8,614 nucleotides of DNA, taken from NCBI GenBank assembly GCA_947623975.1, contig CANQHY010000048.1, positions 1-8,614 of the forward strand, in the 5' to 3' direction. Under the pieces are notes generated by a model. The model was not told the origin of the DNA. It was given only the letters and a program-made list of their open reading frames with translations, and ran no database searches. This DNA comes from an uncultured Bacilli bacterium. GTDB lineage: Bacteria > Bacillota_I > Bacilli_A > RF39 > UBA660. Shown in pieces: positions 6,756 through 8,614 of the stretch. Numbering within the stretch: position 1 is the stretch's first letter; every line of letters starts with the position of its first letter. A program made the position numbers and the translations under genes.

Positions 6756-6784
6756 TTGCATTTTTGTATAAAATATAGTACAAT
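6756..6784 (+). promoter_or_regulatory. Promoter of the tyrS T-box transcript
   Basis: TTGCAT (6756-6761) and TACAAT (6779-6784) are separated by exactly 17 bases, a good vegetative promoter. Transcription should begin near 6791, just before the T-box leader. This is the best full -35/-10 pair in the window. Confidence 0.75.
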
Positions 6785-6790
6785 CAACAC

Positions 6791-7003
6791 AGTTAATTAA
6801 AAGGCGATTCATTCGAAGTAATTATTTTAAAATATTTTATAGAGAACTTGTGGTTGGTGAAAACAAGTAAAATTAAAATAATGAATTACAAATGATGATT
6901 TTAATCGGATAATATCCGTTATCAATGATAGGTAATAAACTATTATTACAAATAAAGGTGGTACCACGAGCAATTCGTCCTTTTGGATGATTGCTCTTTT
7001 TTT
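6791..7003 (+). ncRNA. T-box riboswitch, tyrosine-specific, upstream of tyrS
   Basis: This leader senses uncharged tRNA-Tyr and switches transcription of tyrS. Stem I is visible: CGATT (6805-6809) with AATCG (6903-6907), CATT (6810-6813) with AATG (6891-6894), then a perfect 10-bp helix ATTATTTTAA (6821-6830) with TTAAAATAAT (6873-6882), and ACTTG/CAAGT (6846-6850/6864-6868) at the tip. The internal loop between the helices contains UAC at 6887-6889, the Tyr specifier, followed by a purine. Stem III may be GTAATA/TATTAC (6932-6949). The T-box sequence is AAGGTGGTACCACGAG (6955-6970). Its UGGU (6959-6962) pairs with the ACCA end of tRNA, as expected for tRNA-Tyr with an A discriminator. The antiterminator AAAGG (6954-6958) with CCTTT (6979-6983) competes with the terminator. 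Specifier and downstream gene agree. Confidence 0.93.
6968..7003 (+). terminator. T-box regulated terminator
   Basis: GAGCAATT (6968-6975) pairs with GATTGCTC (6989-6996), extended past a bulged C by GTCC (6977-6980) with GGAT (6985-6988) around a TTTT loop, then TTTTTTT (6997-7003). The CC at 6979-6980 is shared with the antiterminator, so binding of uncharged tRNA-Tyr would prevent this hairpin. Confidence 0.9.
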
Positions 7004-7023
7004 ATTTTGAGGAGGTGATTTGT

Positions 7024-7116
7024 ATGGATAGTGACTATTACTTTGATGATTGTAATTTAATTAACTATACAAAATACCAAGGAGAAATAAAAAATTATGG
7101 AAAAGAAATTATTTGA
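7024..7116 (+). CDS. Candidate tyrosine-rich small ORF between T-box and tyrS
   Basis: An ATG at 7024 opens 30 codons ending in TGA at 7114-7116. AGGAGGTGAT (7010-7019) is a ten-base match to the usual 16S rRNA anti-Shine-Dalgarno, placed 8 bases from the ATG and stronger than the site of tyrS itself. The peptide begins MDSDYYFDDCNLINYTKYQG and has five tyrosines (positions 5, 6, 15, 18, 25), with roughly two expected from base composition. The ORF lies just after the T-box terminator, so it is transcribed only on readthrough, and overlaps the first 20 bases of tyrS in another frame; its Tyr-25 codon (7096-7098) covers the tyrS ATG. A regulatory leader peptide is possible. No homologue is recognised, and the Tyr content could be chance in an AT-rich leader. 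Confidence 0.5.
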   Translation: MDSDYYFDDCNLINYTKYQGEIKNYGKEII

Positions 7117-8334
7117 TATTCTTAAGGAAAGAGGATATGTAAAAAATTTAACTCACGAAAGTGAAATTATTGATTTAGTTAATGGAGAACCTATGTGTTT
7201 TTATTTAGGAATAGATCCTACTGCTGATAGTCTTCATATAGGACATTTCTTTGCATTAACTATGTTTAGATGGTTACAAGATTTTGGTCATCATGGAATA
7301 ATTTTAATTGGAGGAGCAACAGCCTTGATTGGCGATCCAACAGGTAAAAGTGATATGAGAAAGATGCTTTCCAAAGAAGAAGTTGCTCATAACAAAGCTG
7401 AAGTAAAAGAATTAGTAAAAAGATTTGTTAAAACAGATGGCGATAATCCAGCCATTATAGTTGATAATGCTGATTGGATTTGTGATAAAACTTATGTTGA
7501 TTTTATGAGAGATATTGGAGTTCACTTTAATGTTAATACGATGCTTGCTGCCGATTGTTACAAGAAAAGTTTAGAAAATGGTGGATTGACATTTTTAGAA
7601 ATGGGATATATGTTAATGCAAGCATTTGATTTCGTTCATTTAAACAAAGAATTTGATTGTAGACTTCAGATTGGTGGTTCTGATCAATGGGGCAATATTT
7701 TAGCAGGTGCAGATCTTTCTCGCCAAATTGGATTTAGTGAAGGAAAGAAAATAGATCCATTATATGGTTGGACTTGTCCTTTATTAATTAAGGCAGATGG
7801 GGAAAAATGGGTAAAACAGCATCTGGTACTCTATGGGTATCAAGAGATAAAACTACTCCTTTTGATTTTTACCAAGCTTGGATGAATTCGTTTGATGAAG
7901 ATGTTGAAAGAAGTTTATCCTTCTTCACTAGAATGGAAATATCTGATATTAAAGATCTGTGTAAAAAAGATATTAGAGAAGCAAAAAAATTACTTGCTTT
8001 TGAAGTTACGAAATTGGTTCATGGTGAAGAAGAAGCAATTAAAGCAAGAACAACAGCTGAAGAATTATTTAGCAGTAGAGGTATTTCAGATAACATGCCT
8101 AATATTAATTTATCTAAAGATTTATTAGACATTAATATTGTTGACTTATTAGTAGAATCTAAAGTAGTTGCTTCAAAATCAGAAGCGAGAAGATTAATAG
8201 AACAAAATGGAATTTCATTAAATCAAGAAAAAGTAAAATCTGCTGAACAAATAATTACAAATAAAGATTTAAATAATAACTCATTAATAATTCAAAAAGG
8301 TAAAAAAGTTTTCTTAAAAATAATATTTGAATGA
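7097..8334 (+). CDS. tyrS: Tyrosine--tRNA ligase (TyrRS), frameshifted at 7803-7807
   Basis: This class I synthetase charges tRNA-Tyr in the cytoplasm. The first 237 codons give FYLGIDPTADSLHIGH (HIGH motif at 47-50), IGGATALIGDPTGKS (71-85), the LEMGYMLMQAFDF helix (167-179) and GGSDQWGN (193-200), which bind ATP and tyrosine. At GGAAAAATGG (7801-7810) the frame breaks. The original frame continues as WVKQHL and stops at 7885. The frame one base back continues correctly as MGKTASGTLWVSRDKTTPFD, the KMSKS-type loop, and runs to the TGA at 8332-8334 with an S4 RNA-binding domain (about the last 65 residues). Restoring one A gives 412 residues, a normal length. A stop lies three codons before the ATG at 7097. 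The AAGGAG site (7079-7084) is 12 bases from it, rather far. A single missing base in the A run is the likeliest cause, either a read error or a real mutation. Confidence 0.92.
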
Positions 8335-8411
8335 AATAAAAAGAGTAATGTTTAATATTATGTAATTATATAAATTTTATTGCTCATTTTGTCTTTGACA
8401 AAATAAATTAA

Positions 8412-8461
8412 CCCCCTAGGAATTTTGACTCGTATATCAAAATATCCTGTGGGGATTTTTT
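8412..8461 (+). terminator. Strong intrinsic terminator after tyrS
   Basis: CCCC (8412-8415) pairs with GGGG (8451-8454). After a C/T mismatch, TAGGA (8417-8421) pairs with TCCTG (8445-8449), and past a bulged A, ATTTTGA (8422-8428) pairs with TCAAAAT (8437-8443), leaving the loop CTCGTATA. A T run follows (8456-8461). This 16-bp stem, 78 bases beyond the stop, is the most stable terminator here. Confidence 0.85.
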
Positions 8462-8469
8462 AATGTAAC

Positions 8470-8496
8470 AAAAAAATCATCTCTAGATAGAGATGA
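8470..8496 (-). terminator. Minus-strand terminator near the right edge
   Basis: TCATCTCT (8477-8484) and AGAGATGA (8489-8496) form a perfect 8-bp stem with a four-base loop. On the minus strand the stem is followed by TTTTTTT (complement of 8470-8476), so it terminates transcription entering from the right. The plus strand has no T run after it. It implies a minus-strand gene ending close to 8497. Confidence 0.75.
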
Positions 8497-8614
8497 AATA
8501 TATTTTAATGTTCGAAAAAGTTCGAACAGATTCGTCACTGGAGCGAGTGTCGTAGTTATCTACAACTTTTTTCCAATAACGAAATAGTACATATAATCTT
8601 CCGTTGCTAGTAAT
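8483..8614 (-). CDS. Possible 3' end of a minus-strand gene running off the right edge
   Basis: On the minus strand one frame is open from the window edge (8614) for 43 codons to a TAG at 8483-8485, inside the terminator hairpin. It includes RLYVLFRYWKKVVDNYDTRS and then SSDESVRTFSNIK. Its G+C is higher than the surrounding DNA. A second minus frame is open from the edge for only 17 codons (to a TAG) and cannot be excluded as the real end. No family is recognised, and the presence of a gene is supported mainly by the minus-strand terminator. Too short to name. Confidence 0.35.
   Translation of the reverse strand: MTSNGRLYVLFRYWKKVVDNYDTRSSDESVRTFSNIKIYFISI
8509..8528. repeat. Perfect 8-bp inverted repeat TGTTCGAA/TTCGAACA
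   Basis: TGTTCGAA (8509-8516) and TTCGAACA (8521-8528) are perfect inverted copies around an AAAG loop, with no T run adjacent. It falls in the possible coding end of the minus-strand gene. It resembles but does not match the Gram-positive LexA box, because the inner C and G are missing. Confidence 0.4.

Noticed and set aside
7803..7807. Programmed ribosomal frameshift in tyrS
   Set aside because: There is no slippery heptamer and no obvious downstream stimulatory structure, TyrRS genes are not known to use frameshifting, and the five-A run is a common site of indel errors.
7892..8128. Plus-strand 78-codon frame inside the second half of tyrS
   Set aside because: It overlaps the S4-containing TyrRS frame and its Lys/Leu-rich product has no support; it is a shadow frame.
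8342..8403. Hairpins GAGTAAT/ATTGCTC and TTTTGTC/GACAAAA as the tyrS terminator
   Set aside because: The first has a 30-base loop and a G-T pair, and neither is followed by a clean T run; the GGGG-ATTTTTT hairpin at 8412-8461 is far better.
8509..8528. LexA/SOS box
   Set aside because: The Gram-positive consensus needs GAAC-N4-GTTC; here the inner C and G are absent, leaving GAA-AAAG-TTC.

Overview
The window is AT-rich (clearly below 35% G+C by eye), with strong AGGAGG-type ribosome binding sites, intrinsic hairpin/T-run terminators and a T-box riboswitch. Trp is read from TGG and TGA acts as a stop, so the code is standard and not the Mycoplasma code. All this fits a low-GC Bacillota, most likely an uncultured gut Bacilli/Erysipelotrichia- or RF39-like lineage. 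That placement is inference from composition and gene types. No sequence search was possible.

Layout from left to right: the 3' part of a DUF2207 membrane protein (1-1359, +); a class I acyl-CoA synthetase-like adenylate-forming enzyme (1616-3382, +); a bidirectional terminator; a convergent minus-strand group with a cysteine-repeat lipoprotein (3452-4144) and a four-helix membrane protein (4193-4687); a small XRE-type regulator (4920-5159, -) that diverges from a zinc-ribbon/TM/PASTA/double-Ltp surface protein (5265-5975, +); a flavodoxin_4 protein (6208-6705, +); a tyrosine-specific T-box leader (about 6791-7003), a 30-codon tyrosine-rich small ORF (7024-7116) and tyrS (7097-8334, +), which is frameshifted at its KMSKS-type motif; then the tyrS terminator and the probable 3' end of another minus-strand gene running off the right edge.

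Most genes are single transcription units, each with its own terminator. The tyrS unit is the clearest regulatory circuit: promoter, stem I with a UAC specifier, T-box bulge UGGU matching an ACCA tRNA end, and competing antiterminator and terminator. Between the terminator and tyrS lies a small ORF with a near-perfect Shine-Dalgarno and five Tyr codons, which could add a second, translational layer of tyrosine sensing.

The envelope-related genes are the more accessory part. The Ltp repeats resemble the domain of a streptococcal phage superinfection-exclusion lipoprotein, and the gene sits head to head with a regulator. The lipoprotein carries eight regularly spaced Cys pairs of unknown purpose. 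No CRISPR array, transposase, rRNA or tRNA gene was seen.
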